From JAJTFW01 sp903922455 (GTDB taxonomy: Bacteria > Bacteroidota > Bacteroidia > AKYH767-A > OLB10), in the NCBI GenBank assembly GCA_943329665.2, contig CALQEU020000001.1:186001-250000 (forward strand): a stretch of DNA of 64,000 nucleotides. Direction: 5' to 3'. Below are positions 17,350 through 26,586 of the stretch, one piece after another. Every line of letters starts with the position of its first letter. Position 1 is the stretch's first letter. The position numbers and the translations under genes were made by a program. Under the pieces are notes generated by a model that was not told the DNA's origin, made no database searches, and worked only from the letters and a program-made list of their open reading frames with translations.

Positions 17350-18165
17350 ATGAATCAATTATTCAACTTCTTTTGCATTCTTATTCTTACAACATATAGC
17401 GCTTTTGGGCAAGTATCTCCAAACAACCCGGCAACCGGAGTTGGGGCAGTTGCTCCAATTCTTCCGGGTAGCAAAGCCGTTCCTTCATGGGCAGTAAATG
17501 CTACTTTTAAATATGGTCTTCTGGATGCAATGTCGGGTAAAATTGGATTTTATGTACAAGGTGATGTTAATACAATTGCTTGTTTAGAATTGGGCTTGGG
17601 AATAACCAGAAAAAATATTTTGTTTGAAGCAGCAACAGGTTCAGGTGATAATAACGGATATTTCTTGAGTACTTTTGATTCTCCCTACTGGCAAGGTGTA
17701 AATAGAAAAGACTTAGAAGAATTTTTTTACGATTATGATTTTAGAACTGTAAAAACAGGTGCTTATATTTCATTGATGCCAAGGGTTAATATTACCTCGG
17801 CAGCCTCTATCATGTCGAGTTTCATAGGATGTCGTTTTGAATATAGAAGATATAATTGGAAGGCAGATGGTGTGCTTCCTACTAATGAGTTAATCTATAA
17901 TCCAAACGTTCAATTCAAGGAGATGGAGCGCCAATTGAATTTGGTTTTTATATATGGTGGTTATTATAAGATGGGAAATTTGAGTCTGGAGTTTTATGCA
18001 GGTGCCGGAACGCGCTATTATACTATGAAAAAGAGAGACATCGGAATTGAATATGAAGGTCCACTTCAAACTCCAGAATACGGTGCTGTGCTATCGACGT
18101 TTAACAAAACATCCGCCATGATAGAAGTTGGAATTAATATAGGAATTAGTACAGGCACAAAATAA
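17350..18165 (+). CDS. secreted protein, probable outer-membrane beta-barrel, unknown function
   Basis: This 271-residue protein has a signal peptide (MNQLFNFFCILILTTYSAFG, cleavage near GQ) and then alternating hydrophobic/polar segments rich in Tyr, Phe and Gly. Examples are FKYGLLDAMSGKIGFYVQG, LVFIYGGYYKMGNLSLEF and YAGAGTRYYTMKK, with a last strand IEVGINIGIS. This pattern suits a small outer-membrane barrel, possibly 8-12 strands. There is no T9SS sorting domain. It is a single gene with a promoter-like box upstream and a convergent neighbour 7 bases downstream. I do not recognise the family. Confidence 0.7.
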   Translation: MNQLFNFFCILILTTYSAFGQVSPNNPATGVGAVAPILPGSKAVPSWAVNATFKYGLLDAMSGKIGFYVQGDVNTIACLELGLGITRKNILFEAATGSGDNNGYFLSTFDSPYWQGVNRKDLEEFFYDYDFRTVKTGAYISLMPRVNITSAASIMSSFIGCRFEYRRYNWKADGVLPTNELIYNPNVQFKEMERQLNLVFIYGGYYKMGNLSLEFYAGAGTRYYTMKKRDIGIEYEGPLQTPEYGAVLSTFNKTSAMIEVGINIGISTGTK

Positions 18166-18171
18166 AGTGAC

Positions 18172-19083
18172 CTAAGCCTCTTGTCGTTTTAGTAACTGCT
18201 CTGATATTACTTTCAATCCATCTTCTAAACGACAAGGATGAAAATTTAATTCGCGTTCTGCCTTCTCAATAATAAATCCTGTTTTTAATGGTCGAAGTGC
18301 GGCTTGCTTAAGCGATGCTGTTGTAATAGGCTGAATGAATTTTTTATCTAGATCGAAAAAATCCGCAACTCGCTCTGCAATTTCTAAAATGGAAATTACT
18401 TCTTTCCCCGATACATGAAATAATCCTTGTGTTTTATTTATTGCAGCAACTATACATGCGTCTGCTAAATCTTCTGCTAATGTCGGTCCTCTAAATTGAT
18501 CATTGATGACATTGATGGATTGTCCTTCTTCTAATGATTTCTTTGTCCATAAAACGATGTTCGACCTTTGCTTATCATCAGTAACACCATAAATAATCAT
18601 GGTGCGTATTATCGTCCATGGTAAACCACTTTCCAACACTATTTTTTCACCCTCCATTTTGGAGTGTGCATAAACACTTAATGGATTTGCTACATCTTCC
18701 TCGGTGTATGGTCCCGCTGTTCCATCAAAAACAAAATCAGTGCTAATATTTATAAAGTGGGTTTTAAATTCTTTACAGGCCTCTACTAAATAATGAACGG
18801 CATCTACATTGTATCGCCGACAGGAAATAGGATCGAGCTCGCATGCATCCACATTGGTCATCGCCGCGGTATGGATAATGCAATCTGGTTGATGCTTTTT
18901 GATTATTTCAGTAACGGTAAATTGATCACTTAAATCACATGATTCATAGTGATAGCCATTTTTTCTAGTTATTCTATTTTCTCCTCTTGCACACGCAATA
19001 ATGGTAATGTCATTTCGGTTTAACAAAGCGTAAATTAGCTTTTGCCCGAGCAAACCATTAGAGCCTGTAATAAGAATTTTCAT
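18172..19083 (-). CDS. RmlD-like NAD(P)-dependent sugar-nucleotide reductase (SDR superfamily)
   Basis: This is a 303-residue extended-type SDR. The Rossmann motif GSNGLLGQ is at residues 7-14, IIHTAAMTNVDACELDP follows, and the catalytic Y-x3-K is YAHSK within NPLSVYAHSKMEGE. The sequence matches the RmlD/dTDP-4-dehydrorhamnose reductase family. However, no rmlABC genes are nearby, so the exact substrate (dTDP-rhamnose synthesis or another nucleotide sugar) is open and no gene symbol is given. It lies 21 bases after the K+ channel gene on the same strand. Confidence 0.82.
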   Translation of the reverse strand: MKILITGSNGLLGQKLIYALLNRNDITIIACARGENRITRKNGYHYESCDLSDQFTVTEIIKKHQPDCIIHTAAMTNVDACELDPISCRRYNVDAVHYLVEACKEFKTHFINISTDFVFDGTAGPYTEEDVANPLSVYAHSKMEGEKIVLESGLPWTIIRTMIIYGVTDDKQRSNIVLWTKKSLEEGQSINVINDQFRGPTLAEDLADACIVAAINKTQGLFHVSGKEVISILEIAERVADFFDLDKKFIQPITTASLKQAALRPLKTGFIIEKAERELNFHPCRLEDGLKVISEQLLKRQEA

Positions 19084-19104
19084 TTTGATAGATTAACTGC
19101 AAGT

Positions 19105-20115
19105 TTAAAAAAGAACTTTCGTAAGTTCTTCCACCTCTTCACTAGTACCTAATACGAATAATTTCGAATCAGGTTTCATGATTGTGTCCGGACTCGGATT
19201 AATAATGTACTCGCCTTCGCTGGTTTTAAATCCAATAATATTGGCTCCTGTACGATTACGTACTTCCAATTCCCGAATCGTTTTTCCTTTGTATATTTCT
19301 TTTAGTTTGTTGATCATGATCTCTTCTAAACGTATGTTTACCTTCCCTGTGATATGATCAATAAATTCGAGTACATCAGGTCTAGTCACTAAGGTAGCCA
19401 TGTGAGATCCACCAATCTTATCTGGCATGATTACATTATCAGCTCCAGCCCTTCTCAATTTTCCTTCCGATGATGATTCAGAAGCACGACTGATGATTTT
19501 AATGTCACTTCTCAATTCTCTTGCAGTTAATACCACAAAAACATTAGCGGCATCACTGGGTAAGGTGGTGATAATGGCACACGCTTTTTCAATGCCCGCT
19601 TCAATCAATATTTCATCTCGAGTTGCATCGCCTTGAATAAATAGAAATTCATCATCTTCTCTTAAATCTTCAATTCCTTTTTCGGAATTTTCAATCACCA
19701 CAAAATCTTGATTGTGGGATCTTAATTGTTTACATGCCTGCTTGCCATTTCTTCCATAGCCACAAACGATTACATGTCCCTGAATTTTACCGATCATTTT
19801 TAAGATTTTTTTTAATTTTAAATAACGTTGTACTTCTCCTTCCATGATGTATGAAGTGATCTGTGCTATGCCGTATGCGAATATTCCTATGCTGATAATG
19901 ATGAGTACGGAAACAAACCATCTTCCTGCATTGGAAAGTGTATGAACCACACCAAGTCCTACCGTCGATAGTATAATTATGGTAGTATAAAATGCTTCAC
20001 TGAATGTGTACCCTTCGATGACCATAAAGCCAATCACCCCGAAGGCAATGGTGCCAAGAGTCATAATGGCAGCAATTCGCAGTTTTTTTATGAATTGAAA
20101 GTGCTTTTTGTGCAT
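19105..20115 (-). CDS. two-TM potassium channel with RCK (TrkA-N/TrkA-C) domains
   Basis: This 336-residue protein has the MthK/Kch-like layout. TM1 is at about residues 12-33, a pore helix and filter at about 40-56, TM2 at about 64-88, TrkA-N Rossmann domain at about 112-230 (HVIVCGYGRNGKQACKQL) and TrkA-C at about 250-336. The selectivity filter reads STVGLG (T51-V52-G53-L54-G55) instead of the canonical TVGYG or TVGFG. The protein acts in the inner membrane and the RCK part probably senses a nucleotide or ion. The Tyr-to-Leu change may alter selectivity or conductance (inference). It probably shares a transcript with the RmlD-like gene. Confidence 0.88.
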   Translation of the reverse strand: MHKKHFQFIKKLRIAAIMTLGTIAFGVIGFMVIEGYTFSEAFYTTIIILSTVGLGVVHTLSNAGRWFVSVLIIISIGIFAYGIAQITSYIMEGEVQRYLKLKKILKMIGKIQGHVIVCGYGRNGKQACKQLRSHNQDFVVIENSEKGIEDLREDDEFLFIQGDATRDEILIEAGIEKACAIITTLPSDAANVFVVLTARELRSDIKIISRASESSSEGKLRRAGADNVIMPDKIGGSHMATLVTRPDVLEFIDHITGKVNIRLEEIMINKLKEIYKGKTIRELEVRNRTGANIIGFKTSEGEYIINPSPDTIMKPDSKLFVLGTSEEVEELTKVLF

Positions 20116-20298
20116 ACTGCGAAGTTAATTTATATTTCTTCTAGATTAAGAGTAGAATTAATAGTTTTTCAATGGAACTTTTTAAACCATGTTTTTATTA
20201 AAGTTGGCGCTGAAGCATGTTTATTGATTGAAAACCATCACCGAAAAGTATTTAAATGCTGCTTTGGAAGTGATCTAACTAGATAGATTGATTTTATT

Positions 20299-20532
20299 CT
20301 ACAAATCCCAAACGCTTCCACGCTTTTGTTCTGTGATCAATGCACGCATTTTTTTCCAAAAAGCCAATGTTAAATATAAAATGATTGGAGAACCTACCGT
20401 GAGAAAGGTCGTGTAAATAAAAAACATCCGAATTTGAGCAGAAGGGATGTTGATTTTTTCTCCCCACCATTCACATACGCCAAAGGCTTGCTGCTCAAAC
20501 CAAGCTTTAATCTCTTCAATTAGTGTTTGCAT
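20299..20532 (-). CDS. PspC domain small membrane protein
   Basis: This 77-residue protein carries a PspC-type domain: AFGVCEWWGEKINIPSAQIR, then a TM segment IRMFFIYTTFLTVGSPIILYLTLAFW, then a short basic tail. PspC proteins are inner-membrane stress-response components. The isolated short form is common and its role in Bacteroidota is unknown. Its ATG lies 17 bases inside the end of the DUF2851 gene, so translation is probably coupled. Confidence 0.82.
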   Translation of the reverse strand: MQTLIEEIKAWFEQQAFGVCEWWGEKINIPSAQIRMFFIYTTFLTVGSPIILYLTLAFWKKMRALITEQKRGSVWDL

Positions 20533-21802
20533 TTTTTAAGAGGTAGTTTCCAATGCTGCAATTTACACATTTTTTGTAATCACAATAATTTTTTTTGAGG
20601 TGCAATAGGGCCTGACTTTGAGCTGAATTGGTAATATAAAATCCAATATCCTCAAAAGATCGTATGATTTTGTTTTTTTCTGGTGGACATTTTTCCAACC
20701 AATAGATAGCCTTATCGCAAAGTATAGGTAGTTTCTGCTTTTTACCATAGAAAAAAAGGAACGGGATAATGGCATTGATCATCAGGTGAAGTATGGCGTC
20801 CTTGCCTAGCTTTTTTATATGTGGTTCTGATGCGATTCCAAACCGAAAGTGCTGGTACCAATAATCCGTAGCATTTATATCAAATAGCGTTATTAAATCC
20901 GAAAGCTCTATGGTCTGTATGATTTTGTCAAGCAAATATTCATGGGTAAAATGTAACATGCTGAATTGGGAAATTCGTAATGTGGGAAAATTCGCAGGTC
21001 GTAATCCCCCGTATTTCCAAAGATGAGGAGAGTTGTTTTTTAGATGGTATTTCGTCCGAAAATATTTATACTCTTTTTTTAAACGATCAATATAGGGATC
21101 ATCTACTGTTGTATGAAGCATTCCCGATTGTCCATAGTATAGTGACTCCAAAGATTCGATTTGATGTCTATGTTTGATCATGAGCTCATAGGGCACTGCA
21201 TTCGCTAATAACTCAAAAGGAACTGCATTTACTTTAAATCCAAAAGATTTGGCAAGGAGTTGATAAAGACTTTTTGGCCATCGAGCGTCCGATTCTTTAT
21301 GGATATGAGTCAATTCTTCAAATCTCGTTTCCAATCGTTCTGTAAGTACACGGTCCATCCAACTTTGGACATGGATAAATGGAACTTCTTGAAATTGTTG
21401 TCCGCACGGAATAAAGGAATGACAACCTTGTAGTAGGTTTTCATAGTGGTATAAATATCCTAATGGGTATTTTTCATTCATGACTAAGGTTGGAATTTTA
21501 CTTCCATCTAACCGATGTACAGGTTTATCATTTTGATGAACAACGTGAAGTAAAATATTGTCATACGATAAATCACCCTGATGGTGATGCTTAAACCAAT
21601 CGCTGGAATTCACATGAATCTCGATATTTCCAGCCCATATCATGTTGTCTATTCGAATGCGGGCATTGTGAAAGTCTGGACCACTTTCGAAATTCCGAAC
21701 TCCAGGATGAATAATTTCAACCGTTTCTCCGCTTTCCAATAAAAGCGGATCTCTTAATAGTAGCTTGTTTTGCCAGAGATAATACAAGAACTCTTCTTTC
21801 AT
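20516..21802 (-). CDS. DUF2851 family protein
   Basis: This is a 428-residue soluble protein of the Bacteroidota-typical DUF2851 family, function unknown. Recognisable parts are MKEEFLYYLWQNKLL, VEIIHPGVRNFESGPDFHNA, WAGNIEIHVNSSDWFKHHH and LHVVHQNDKPV in the N-terminal half. The C-terminal tail is Cys-rich (NYCDYKKCVNCSIGNYLL), perhaps a metal site. The ATG at 21802 is chosen over an in-frame TTG 15 bases upstream because MKEEFLYYLW begins the conserved region. His and Asp residues in GPDFHNA and EIHVNSSDW look like possible active-site residues (inference). It overlaps the PspC gene downstream. Confidence 0.88.
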   Translation of the reverse strand: MKEEFLYYLWQNKLLLRDPLLLESGETVEIIHPGVRNFESGPDFHNARIRIDNMIWAGNIEIHVNSSDWFKHHHQGDLSYDNILLHVVHQNDKPVHRLDGSKIPTLVMNEKYPLGYLYHYENLLQGCHSFIPCGQQFQEVPFIHVQSWMDRVLTERLETRFEELTHIHKESDARWPKSLYQLLAKSFGFKVNAVPFELLANAVPYELMIKHRHQIESLESLYYGQSGMLHTTVDDPYIDRLKKEYKYFRTKYHLKNNSPHLWKYGGLRPANFPTLRISQFSMLHFTHEYLLDKIIQTIELSDLITLFDINATDYWYQHFRFGIASEPHIKKLGKDAILHLMINAIIPFLFFYGKKQKLPILCDKAIYWLEKCPPEKNKIIRSFEDIGFYITNSAQSQALLHLKKNYCDYKKCVNCSIGNYLLKNANTN

Positions 21803-22254
21803 CCCGCAAATCTCCAAATCAATTTGCCCTTACTCGTTTAATAAACATTTATAGTCGACTACAAACGATTATGAGCTATAAAGAGTGCGTGTCCAGATAA
21901 ATATAACGAGTTAAAAAACTCAAGGTTCCAACTATGAGAGAAGTCGAATGAACAAATAAATCGCGTTCAGAAGTTTGATTGGTATTGGTCGCCACGAAAT
22001 TTAATCCATTTTTATCCTTTTTATCCGAGTCATCAGCGCCTGCCTGCAGGTTCATTTTTAGGACATTATTTATTGAAATTTATCTTTTAGACTAATCATC
22101 TGTCAAAATAAATCGGTGACCAAACCTCTATTATAAGTTGTTGAAATAATAAATCTACAAATTAAATCATCTTTAAATTTACCCATAAACAATACATTAT
22201 CAATAATATAGTATTTTAAATTTCAGCCAAATTTCGCCTGTTGCAAATTATTCC
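21803..22254. other. divergent intergenic region, no gene seen
   Basis: This AT-rich spacer lies between DUF2851 and pyrG. No coding frame with support is visible. It contains one GC-rich island near 22035-22050 with the palindrome CCTGCAGG (22043-22050) inside GCCTGCCTGCAGG, which stands out against the AT-rich surroundings and may be a decayed dispersed repeat. The pyrG promoter follows immediately. Confidence 0.55.
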
Positions 22255-22284
22255 TTGCTCCTCGAATTTCTTTGTCTAATATTG
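22255..22284 (+). promoter_or_regulatory. predicted promoter of pyrG
   Basis: TTG at 22255-22257, then 19 bases, then TAATATTG at 22277-22284, one mismatch from TAnnTTTG. The ATG at 22302 is 17 bases after the box. The box overlaps the alternative TTG start at 22272, which argues for the later ATG. Confidence 0.5.
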
Positions 22285-22301
22285 TGCGAAATCCAGTTCA
22301 A

Positions 22302-23978
22302 ATGTCTCCCATTAATCCTACTTCTGTCCGTTATTTATTTGTAACGGGTGGTGTAACATCGTCATTAGGTAAAGGAATTATCTCAGCATCTTTAGCTAAA
22401 TTGCTTCAAGCGCGAGGTTATCGAGTTACTATTCAAAAACTGGATCCATACATTAATATTGATCCAGGAACACTGAATCCTTATGAACATGGTGAATGTT
22501 ATGTAACCAATGATGGTGCTGAAACGGATTTAGATCTTGGACATTATGAACGCTTTTTGGATACTCCAACTTCTCAAGCGAACAACGTTACTACCGGTCG
22601 AATATATCAAACCGTAATTCGACGTGAAAGAGAAGGAGCGTACCTTGGCAAAACTGTTCAGGTAATTCCTCATATTACAGATGAAATTAAGCGAAGAATT
22701 CAATTACTTGGGGAAACTGGAAAGTATGATATTGTCATAACTGAAATAGGAGGTACCGTAGGAGATATTGAGTCGCTTCCTTATATTGAGTCTGTGCGTC
22801 AAATGATTTGGGAGATGGGCTCATCTAATACGGCTGTAATTCATCTTACTTTAATTCCTTATTTGAAAACCACAGGTGAATTAAAAACAAAGCCTACTCA
22901 GCATTCTGTGAAAATGTTGCTCGAATATGGAATTCAACCCGATGTATTAGTTTGTAGAACTGAACATCATATATCGAATGATATCAGAAGAAAAATTGCA
23001 CTTTTCTGTAACGTAAATATCAATGCAGTTATTGAATCCATCGACGCATCGACCATCTATGAAGTTCCACTTTTGATGTTGAAGGAACAATTGGATAAAG
23101 TGGTGTTGAATAAGTTGAAATTGGCTCTCAAACATGAGCCAGATATGGGTGCATGGAAGGATTTTTTAGGAAAATTGAAAAACCCAATTTATGAAGTGAC
23201 CATCGGACTTGTGGGTAAATACATCGAGTTAAAAGATGCTTATAAATCGATCGCCGAAGCTTTTATTCACGCAGGTGTAATAAATGAATGTATAGTAAAA
23301 GTGGAATGGATCGCCTCTGAAAAAATTGATGAAAGCAATGTAAAGAATATGCTCGGACATCTCAATGGAGTTTTAGTTGCCCCAGGTTTTGGTGAAAGAG
23401 GTATTGAAGGAAAAATTTCAGCTATTAAATTTGTTCGTGAAAATAAAATTCCATTTTTAGGGATTTGCCTCGGAATGCAATGTGCCGTCGTGGAATTTGC
23501 TAGAAACGTTATTGGATTTAAGGACGCTCATTCGTCAGAAGTAAATCCTAAATCGAAACACCCGGTAATTGATATGATGTCGGAGCAGAAAACGGTTGTC
23601 GATAAAGGTGGTACCATGCGACTTGGTGAATATCCATGCACAATAATAAAGGGTACAAAGGCACATAGTATTTATGGTAAAACAAAGATTTTAGAACGCC
23701 ATCGCCATCGATATGAGTTTAATAATAAATATTTAGAGGATTTTGAATCAGCGGGAATGATCGCTTCTGGTACGAATCCAGATAGTGGTTTGGTGGAAAT
23801 CGTGGAGGTAAAAAACCATCCTTGGTTCGTGGGTGTTCAGTTTCATCCTGAGTATCAAAGTACAGTACTAAATCCACACCCACTTTTTAGTCGATTCGTG
23901 AAGGCTTCACTCGAAAAGTCAAATAATATCATCAGTGAAACGAAAAGTGAATCGTTAGCAGCCACTCTTTCCAAATAA
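22302..23978 (+). CDS. pyrG: CTP synthase PyrG
   Basis: PyrG converts UTP to CTP with ATP and glutamine. The 558 residues from the ATG at 22302 hold the amidoligase domain (RYLFVTGGVTSSLGKGIISA, LDPYINIDPGTLNPYEHGE, DLDLGHYERF). The class-I glutaminase domain follows, with nucleophile C389 in FLGICLGMQ and the His-Glu pair in GVQFHPEYQS. A short charged C-terminal extension follows the last conserved segment. An in-frame TTG ten codons upstream gives a longer frame, but it coincides with the promoter box and adds nothing conserved. yidC follows in the same direction with its own promoter-like box. Confidence 0.97.
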   Translation: MSPINPTSVRYLFVTGGVTSSLGKGIISASLAKLLQARGYRVTIQKLDPYINIDPGTLNPYEHGECYVTNDGAETDLDLGHYERFLDTPTSQANNVTTGRIYQTVIRREREGAYLGKTVQVIPHITDEIKRRIQLLGETGKYDIVITEIGGTVGDIESLPYIESVRQMIWEMGSSNTAVIHLTLIPYLKTTGELKTKPTQHSVKMLLEYGIQPDVLVCRTEHHISNDIRRKIALFCNVNINAVIESIDASTIYEVPLLMLKEQLDKVVLNKLKLALKHEPDMGAWKDFLGKLKNPIYEVTIGLVGKYIELKDAYKSIAEAFIHAGVINECIVKVEWIASEKIDESNVKNMLGHLNGVLVAPGFGERGIEGKISAIKFVRENKIPFLGICLGMQCAVVEFARNVIGFKDAHSSEVNPKSKHPVIDMMSEQKTVVDKGGTMRLGEYPCTIIKGTKAHSIYGKTKILERHRHRYEFNNKYLEDFESAGMIASGTNPDSGLVEIVEVKNHPWFVGVQFHPEYQSTVLNPHPLFSRFVKASLEKSNNIISETKSESLAATLSK

Positions 23979-24016
23979 ATTGAGGTTATAAGTGGCTCCA
24001 TCCCCTTTGGATTGTG

Positions 24017-24024
24017 TACTTTTG
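24017..24024 (+). promoter_or_regulatory. predicted -7 box of yidC
   Basis: TACTTTTG is a perfect TAnnTTTG match, 18 bases before the yidC ATG. The -33 position is weak. Confidence 0.45.
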
Positions 24025-24042
24025 CGCCTTAATTTACCCTGA

Positions 24043-25923
24043 ATGGATCGTCAATCAATGCTTGGCCTATTTCTTATAGGCTTGATACTTATCGGTTTTA
24101 GTGTTTTAAACGCACCCAGCGATGAAGAAATCGCAAATCTTAAAAAACAACAAGATAGTATTGCTTTAGTTGATAAGCAAGAAGCAGCAACGAAGGCTGC
24201 AAATTTAAAGGCAGTACAAGTAAAGCAGAATGCTCCACTTGATGTGGTCTTGAATGATACGTTGTTGAACGATTCGCTTAAGCAATTAAAAGCTCAAGAT
24301 TTATTAGGTGATTTTGCATCCGCAGCCACGGGAAAAGAGGAATTAGTTACCATCGAGAATAACCTGATGAAGGTTACTCTAACATCAAGAGGTGGTCGCG
24401 TAAAAGTAGTGGAGCTAAAAAGCTATAAAACCGCAGAGGGTAAACCTGTGCGACTTTTTGAAAGCGACTCGTCCAGTTTCGGATTGAATTTCTTTGCTCA
24501 AAATAGAAGCGTTTCTACCAACAATTTATTTTTCCAGCCACAAGGCAAAGGATTTGTTGTGACTGGAAAAGATAGTTCTATCTTTTCATATCGCTTAAAT
24601 GCGGGTAGCCCCGACCGTTATATTGAGTATCAATATTCATTAACCGCCGATAAATACATCCTCGGATTTAATGTAAATTTTGTTGGCGTTAATGAAGTCA
24701 TCGCAAGTAATGCATCTTATGTAGAGTTGAATTGGACTCAACAAATTCAGAAGCAAGAGAAAGATATGAATGCAGAGCGTATCAACTCTACCATCTATTA
24801 TATGTTTGCTGATGAGGATAAAGAAGTAGATTACCTCAGTGAGACCGAAAACGAAACCGAAGAAATTAAAACGAAGTTGAAATGGGTTTCTATGAAACAA
24901 CAGTTTTTTACTCAAGTTTTAGTTGCTCAAAAATCATTTGATAAGCCCACCCGAATTGAAACTATTTCTGGAGAAGAAGGGGATCGTTTTGTGAAGCAAA
25001 TGAACGTCGCATTCACATTGCCTTATTCACATAATCAACGTGAAAATTTTGCAATGCATTTTTATATCGGTCCAAACCATTATCAATTATTAAAGAAAGC
25101 GGGCGATGATCTTCAAAAACAAATTCCACTAGGATGGGGGATTTTTGGTTGGGTGAATCGATATTTAGTAATTCCGATTTTTAATTTCTTGAATAGTTTC
25201 AATTTGAATTACGGAATTATCATCCTCATCTTAACAATTGCAATTAAAATTATGCTTTTGCCGCTCACGTATAAAGCATATCTCTCTCAGGCTAAAATGA
25301 AAGTCTTGAAACCAGAGATAGAAGTGATTCAAGCCAATAATAAGGACGAGCCCATGAAGTTGCAACAAGAAATGATGGCACTTTATAAAAAAGCTGGCGT
25401 GAGTCCTTTGGGAGGTTGTTTGCCCATGCTTTTACAAATGCCGATCTTAATTGCCATGTTTCGATTTTTCCCTCAATCGATCGAACTTCGACAAGAAGGT
25501 TTTCTATGGGCAAAAGATTTAAGTACGTACGATTCCATCTTAGACCTTCCATTTCACATTTGGGGTTACGGCGATCACGTTAGTTTATGGACATTGTTAA
25601 TGACCATCTCTACATTGATTATTACCAAAGTAAATTCAGGTGCCGCTATGACGAATCCGCAAATGAAGTGGATGATGTATTTGATGCCTATCGTATTTTT
25701 AGGGGTGTTTAATAATTATTCGGCAGGATTAAGTTACTACTATTTCCTTGCAAATATGATCAGTGTCGGTCAGCAGTTTTTGTTTAAGTCTTTTGTGGAT
25801 GAAGATGAAATTCATCGCAAAATTCAAGAGAATAAAAAGCGACCAGCCAGCCAAACTAAGTCGAAATTCCAACAACGCCTTGAAAAAATGGCAAAGGAGA
25901 AAGGATATAAAATGCCGAAGTAA
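24043..25923 (+). CDS. yidC: membrane protein insertase YidC
   Basis: YidC inserts and folds inner-membrane proteins with or without SecYEG. The 626-residue product has the Gram-negative layout. An N-terminal TM (MLGLFLIGLILIGFSVLNAP) is followed by a large periplasmic domain (about residues 60-350). The insertase core has LNYGIIILILTIAIKIMLLPLTYKAYLSQAKM (given in two parts: LNYGIIILILTIAIKIMLLP and LTYKAYLSQAKM), SPLGGCLPMLLQMPILIAMF and WMMYLMPIVFLGVFNNYSAG. The C-terminal tail is basic (KKRPASQTKSKFQQRLEKM), suited to ribosome contact. The lower-confidence point is only the start; the first ATG is well placed. Confidence 0.97.
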   Translation: MDRQSMLGLFLIGLILIGFSVLNAPSDEEIANLKKQQDSIALVDKQEAATKAANLKAVQVKQNAPLDVVLNDTLLNDSLKQLKAQDLLGDFASAATGKEELVTIENNLMKVTLTSRGGRVKVVELKSYKTAEGKPVRLFESDSSSFGLNFFAQNRSVSTNNLFFQPQGKGFVVTGKDSSIFSYRLNAGSPDRYIEYQYSLTADKYILGFNVNFVGVNEVIASNASYVELNWTQQIQKQEKDMNAERINSTIYYMFADEDKEVDYLSETENETEEIKTKLKWVSMKQQFFTQVLVAQKSFDKPTRIETISGEEGDRFVKQMNVAFTLPYSHNQRENFAMHFYIGPNHYQLLKKAGDDLQKQIPLGWGIFGWVNRYLVIPIFNFLNSFNLNYGIIILILTIAIKIMLLPLTYKAYLSQAKMKVLKPEIEVIQANNKDEPMKLQQEMMALYKKAGVSPLGGCLPMLLQMPILIAMFRFFPQSIELRQEGFLWAKDLSTYDSILDLPFHIWGYGDHVSLWTLLMTISTLIITKVNSGAAMTNPQMKWMMYLMPIVFLGVFNNYSAGLSYYYFLANMISVGQQFLFKSFVDEDEIHRKIQENKKRPASQTKSKFQQRLEKMAKEKGYKMPK

Positions 25924-25942
25924 TTTTCCTGTTTTGGATTCT

Positions 25943-25950
25943 TAAATTTG
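25943..25950 (+). promoter_or_regulatory. predicted -7 box of the DUF6438 gene
   Basis: TAAATTTG matches TAnnTTTG, 26 bases before the ATG at 25976. No clear -33 element. Confidence 0.35.
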
Positions 25951-25975
25951 CTATCTTGTTTTAGGTTTTATTTAA

Positions 25976-26512
25976 ATGGATATGAAAAACAAAATCTTAC
26001 TTTCTGTTGGATGGTTTTCATTTGCTTTGCTGATGGCGATGTCATCATGTAAGTCTCAAAAAACTGCGTCTGCTAAGGAGAGTTTACCAAGCGGAGAGTC
26101 TACTTTCATAGATACCTTATTAGTCAAGATTAAGCGTGAAGCATGCTTTGGTCGATGTCCACAGTATTATGCCACCGTTTATAAATCTGGGTTTGCAGAA
26201 TATTATGGAGAGATGAATGTGAAAAAAGTAGGACAATGGTATGCCCGATTGTCGAGTGAGCAACTTACATTTTTGCTTGATGCGATTCGTGAAAATAAAA
26301 TGGAAACTATGGATACGGCTTATTCCAATCCATATCTTGCTGACTTCCCTGTCTACTCTTTATGGGTAGCAGACAAAAAACCAAGAAAGAAAATTTTATT
26401 GAATCATGAATCACCTCCTGTGCCCATTACAGAGTTTACTCAGATCTTTGAGGGATTGTTGGATCAATTGCGATGGGAGCAACAGGCCAAAGCAAGAAAG
26501 GATGAGGAATAA
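25976..26512 (+). CDS. DUF6438-type lipoprotein
   Basis: This is a 178-residue predicted lipoprotein. The signal peptide ends in MSSC (C25, or C23 if the second ATG at 25982 is used). The mature part contains KREACFGRCPQYYATVYKSGFAEYYG, quoted here in two parts: KREACFGRCPQYY and ATVYKSGFAEYYG. The CFGxCPxY start and the G-x-x-x-Y-G continuation are what I recall for DUF6438. Two Cys in CFGRC may form a disulfide in the periplasm. The function of the family is unknown. The protein ends in a charged tail. It is a single gene between yidC and hppD. Confidence 0.75.
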   Translation: MDMKNKILLSVGWFSFALLMAMSSCKSQKTASAKESLPSGESTFIDTLLVKIKREACFGRCPQYYATVYKSGFAEYYGEMNVKKVGQWYARLSSEQLTFLLDAIRENKMETMDTAYSNPYLADFPVYSLWVADKKPRKKILLNHESPPVPITEFTQIFEGLLDQLRWEQQAKARKDEE

Positions 26513-26586
26513 TTCATTAGAATATTGATTTTTCAAGTATATTTTGGGCATAAAATCGTAATTTTACAGCTATAAATAAGAATATC

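Noticed and set aside
18172..19083. Full rhamnose operon assignment (rmlABCD)
   Set aside because: Only an RmlD-like reductase is present; no rmlA, rmlB or rmlC is in the window.
22043..22050. CCTGCAGG palindrome as an operator
   Set aside because: It is a single short palindrome in a spacer without a second copy; kept only as a note in the gap entry.
22272..22301. Upstream TTG start for pyrG giving ten more residues
   Set aside because: It overlaps the predicted -7 box (22277-22284), adds no conserved residue, and a good ATG is at 22302.
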